DNA of 64,000 bases, from NCBI GenBank assembly GCA_028023455.1, contig JAQFVV010006215.1, positions 6,681,230 through 6,745,229 of the forward strand, read 5' to 3'. How positions within the stretch are numbered: position 1 is the first letter of the stretch; every line of letters begins with the position of its first letter. The stretch is from Epiperipatus broadwayi. Its lineage: Eukaryota; Onychophora; Udeonychophora; Euonychophora; Peripatidae. Below the pieces are notes generated by a model. It was not told the DNA's origin. It saw only the letters and a program-made list of their open reading frames with translations, and did no database searches. Made by a program: the position numbers and the translations under genes. Below are positions 60,883 through 64,000 of the stretch, piece after piece.

Positions 60883-61220
60883 TATCTTGCATGATAACAC
60901 TACAGAAATATTATTCAAGTGTAGATAATCTCTAGTCTAATGAATGACTAAATAAAAATTATTAACAAGTGTGCTTAATCTCATGAAGCATTGATTGTAA
61001 TATTGACTCTTAAACAAAAAAAGATAGATAGGGATATTTGACTGTGGTAAACACTTTTTTATTTATAATATTTTGTCTTGTTTCAGATTTTTCTATGATT
61101 TTACTCCTTCATAATATTATTTGGTATTTCATTGTAGAGTGTGATATATTTTATTGGCTAAGATTTTAATTAAAATGTAATTATATCTATATATATTATG
61201 TATGTTTTCTTTATTCACAG

Positions 61221-61372
61221 ATAGTTTCCAGAATAGTGATTACTATAAAAAAGCCATCATTATCTTAAAAAATAACGTAGCTGCAGTGGAATTGCTGGGG
61301 GAACCTTTTAAAACTGGTAGATTGGATCTTGGAGACACAAGTTTAAATAGAGCAGATGGTTTAACAGCTCAG
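61221..61372 (+). CDS. COA1: COA1 homolog, coding exon 2 (conserved core)
   Basis: The exon follows a pyrimidine-rich acceptor and starts with two bases that complete the codon split by intron 1, giving residues 35-85. It reads DSFQNSDYYKKAIIILKNN, then AAVELLGEPFKTGRLDLGD, then ADGLTAQ. The YYK.A...L.....A.E.LG.P pattern is the signature of COA1, where a soluble alpha-helix and beta-strands follow the single membrane anchor and face the intermembrane space. It stops at CAG|gttaaa, phase 0. The remaining C-terminal ~55-60 residues expected from the human protein (146 aa) must lie beyond 64,000. No stop or frameshift in either exon, so the gene is likely functional. A divergent relative such as a TIM21-like protein is the main alternative. 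Confidence 0.8.
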
Positions 61373-63452
61373 GTTAAATATTTTATTATTTTAATATTTA
61401 TTTACAAATACAAATTTCTTTATTTTTTTTTTATTGATCTGTTATTAATTTTAAAAATGTATGTATTTGATATTGGTTTAAACGTCACTTTTTTATTAAT
61501 TTAGATAACTTCTTAATTTACAGCTGGATATTATTCATATTTTACTTTTATAAAATTTTTATTTTTTAAAAAATTAGATATGTATTAATATTTTTTGTGT
61601 GATCAGAAATTGATTAAATCTTTTAAAAAAAAAAAATACGTTTTTGAAATTAGTTTTTAAAATCTTAAATTCAATATTTTATTTTATTATTTTCTTAATT
61701 TTTTTAAACTTGTCCTTTATAGCTAGTTTTAAACAATTTTTGGCATGTCAATCACATTTCATAATTGATTAATATAATTTTTTTTTTGTATTCTTTATAA
61801 TGAAGTATATGCAGAAGTGATTCATTTTATTTGTTGCATTCCATAACAGTTTTTAGTTTGTAAATAATGGGATTTTTGCTTCTAATGCAACTGTTGAAAG
61901 AACACTAGTAAATTTAACCCATCTGATTGATCTGCACTTTCACTTTCCAAAGAATTCATAGTAATTTACAGTTAGCACACTATTAATTAATAACCTACAT
62001 CAGATCTTAACTACACATGAATTGGTTTAGGTTAAAACATGGAATGCCTGAATCTTAGATCACTATACCTTGACTAATATAAAAGTAAAAGTGTGGTTGC
62101 TTAATATGTAGATTCACACTAATGATGCTATTTAATGATGAAATCCAAAAGCGAGAAATTAATCTAGAGATCTAGATTTAGCACTATATTTAGCTTTCAC
62201 TGATTGCGTGATTTTAAAACAATGGATTTAGAATAGCGTAATGAGTGTATTACAATTCCTATAGAAGATATTGAAAATAAATTAGGAGAATTATGTGGTA
62301 CTTAGTTTATGTAATGATTCACAATGTTCAAGAAAGAAAACTTTTATTTTTTGTCAGATAGCATTATCTAATGATAGTTATTATGAAAAATTATAGAATG
62401 TCAGCATTGAGGCAGATCAAATGTAAGAAGTGTTAATAGTTCTGAATCGAATATGTTAATTGACTGACAAAAACTTGGACTTTTTTGACAAGAGGAGCTT
62501 ACTGTAACACATCTCTAATTTGAAGTTCTATATCTGGAAAAGTTTTGGCAATCTAACTAGATATCAAATTAATTTTGTATTAATAAATAAAAGATACACA
62601 ATCCATTGCTTATCTATGATAGTTGTAAATTTGGATTCAATATAATCAAGATAAATGTTAAGATTATGACTTAAAAAGAATTATAACACAAGGCAATCAA
62701 ATAAAATAGAATTTAGAAAAACTTAAATCTATAATTGGCAGAATAGATTATAGAAAATCTAGAAAAGTATTACAAAGAAATAAATCTCTAATAAATTCAG
62801 ACTTAGGTGTAAATACATATACAAAAATTCAAATATAGAAAAATCATTACCAATACCAGTTAATGCTGATTTATTTCAGAAGCCTAACCTGTGAAGCAAA
62901 CATAAAATTTAAATAAAGCAGCCTAAGTAAAAAGGTGACCTCATACATATAGGCCACAAAGTGTTAAATATATTGAAATTTAGTCTAATGAAAACAAAAA
63001 ATGCAAAACTTAATAAGTTTAGATCTTAATAACTTATAAACAAACATTTTTTAAGATCTTAACTGATTTAGTTTTGTCCTTTTTATATTAGTCTGAATTT
63101 TAATATACTTAATACCTTGTGACCTATAGATTAGAGGCCACCTTTGACCTATGCTGCTACATAAATATCAGATAGCACTGCTGAAGTAAATTAATATTAG
63201 ATAATATTGATGTTGATTTTTCTATGTTTGAATTTTATATGTGAATTTATGCAACTAATTGCTTCTTTTTTTTATGTGTAAAAATAGATATGTTTATGAA
63301 AATAGATGCTTATCGTTTTGTTTATAATGTATCAGTTGATTTTTTTCTAATTTCCAGATCTATATTATATATACATAATAAAGTTTTCAGTCCTTGACAC
63401 AGTTTGTCAGCATTTATAAATCAAAATTCAGTGAGTTGTCTTTGAGAAAGCT

Positions 63453-63634
63453 TAGCAAAAAAATGGCATTCACTATGCTTATGCTTAATATGTTAACTTA
63501 TAAACAAAGGCAAAACTCTCCATACAGTAGTGCCACCCTGGGCTAGCAAAAAAATGGCATTCACTATGCTTATGCTTAATATGTTAACTTATAAACAAAG
63601 GCAAAACTCTCCATACAGTAGTGCCACCCTGTGC
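63453..63634. repeat. 91-bp tandem duplication at the edge of the dispersed repeat
   Basis: The unit beginning tagcaaaaaaatggcattca and ending in the 'cagtagtgccacc' start of the dispersed repeat occurs twice with almost no change, so the duplication is recent. Confidence 0.88.
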
Positions 63635-63850
63635 CAACCTGAGTAATCAATGGATGCCAGAAGGCTTGTCCATAAAATCCCTATCTAGTGCCTACTCATC
63701 CAATATCTCCAGACTAGTTTCTGGCTTGTGGCCATCATCAGAGAGGAGCCTTGGATCTGAGAGCACTGCACCTAGATCTTAGGATCTAATGCAACCCTCC
63801 AGCAGCCACCTTTTAACTCTACTTTACTACAAAACTATGAGAATGAAATT
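63590..63850 (+). repeat. Dispersed SINE-like repeat, best preserved copy
   Basis: Carries 'ctccatacagtagtgcc', 'gagtaatcaatggatgcc', 'ccctatctagtgcctactc', 'agactagtttctggcttg' and then a tail with 'ggatctaatgcaaccctcc' and 'agcagccacctttta'. It links the hairpin element at 10,719 (front half) with the copies at 25,830-26,540 and 51,240-51,770 (back half). Confidence 0.75.
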
Positions 63851-64000
63851 GAAACAATAATATTTTCAATCTAAGCTCAATAGCTTATATAGTCATATGG
63901 ATCTGAACTCAATTCAGCACCCATAATTTTGGGGTCTTTGGCTCTTAATCAACCATAGACACCACTATCCTATTAGGCAGGATTGGTGTTAAACCACTAA

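Larger units (their letters stand above)
14731..61220 (+). other. COA1: COA1 intron 1 (46,490 bp), GT-AG
   Basis: The donor gtaaag at 14,731 and the acceptor with a pyrimidine-rich tract ending ttattcacag at 61,220 bound a phase-1 intron. The interior is almost entirely mobile DNA, mostly with coding strands antisense to COA1. No additional coding exon fitting between residues 34 and 35 was needed or found. Confidence 0.7.
61373..64000 (+). other. COA1: COA1 intron 2, continues past the window
   Basis: Begins at donor gttaaa. No further exon completing the COA1 fold was found before the window end. The part up to 63,440 is AT-rich without recognised repeats. Confidence 0.55.

Overview
This is nuclear DNA from an animal, very AT-rich and almost free of genes. 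Three things show it. There is a eukaryotic-type initiator tRNA-Met gene, a protein-coding gene split by GT-AG introns, and a set of metazoan mobile elements: an RTE-type LINE, Penelope-like elements, Ty3/gypsy elements of the K02A2.6 type, and a mariner. An invertebrate with a large, repeat-filled genome fits best. I cannot name the species from the sequence alone.

Layout. 1-6,622: a ~160-bp satellite, then a 5.5-kb fold-back element whose arms are built of smaller tandem repeats. 6,623-10,718: AT-rich, no gene seen. 10,719-13,310: a hairpin-forming dispersed repeat, then a 5'-truncated RTE LINE on the minus strand with only two premature stops. 13,800-13,871: initiator tRNA-Met, minus strand. 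14,628: the start codon of the one recognisable protein gene, which I read as COA1 (mitochondrial respiratory-complex assembly factor). Its first coding exon ends at 14,730. The next is at 61,221-61,372, and the intron phase matches exactly, so 46.5 kb of the window is one intron. The gene continues past the right edge.

The intron is a nest of mobile DNA. A degraded minus-strand gypsy element (14,925-24,805) carries a 1.46-kb fold-back element inside its 3' LTR and about 3 kb of foreign DNA inside its integrase region. A second fold-back element with the same end motif and also an 8-bp target duplication lies at 28,645-29,478. At 31,281-32,165 an open reading frame joins a gag-like N-terminus to a gypsy integrase C-terminus. 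At 38,617-39,635 two Penelope GIY-YIG endonuclease ends lie in inverted orientation. A 192-bp perfect palindrome without spacer is at 41,655-41,846. A gag-only LTR element with 1.9-kb LTRs (42,814-50,816) carries its own 1.97-kb insertion with an ACTAC duplication. Further right are a second Penelope fragment, a dead mariner, and several families of palindromic short repeats.

Functionally the window holds two genes, a divergently placed tRNA-iMet and COA1; the rest is transposon history. Most coding transposon remnants lie antisense to COA1, a common outcome for intronic insertions. All homology statements are from reading the sequence and from remembered family motifs; no database search was run.
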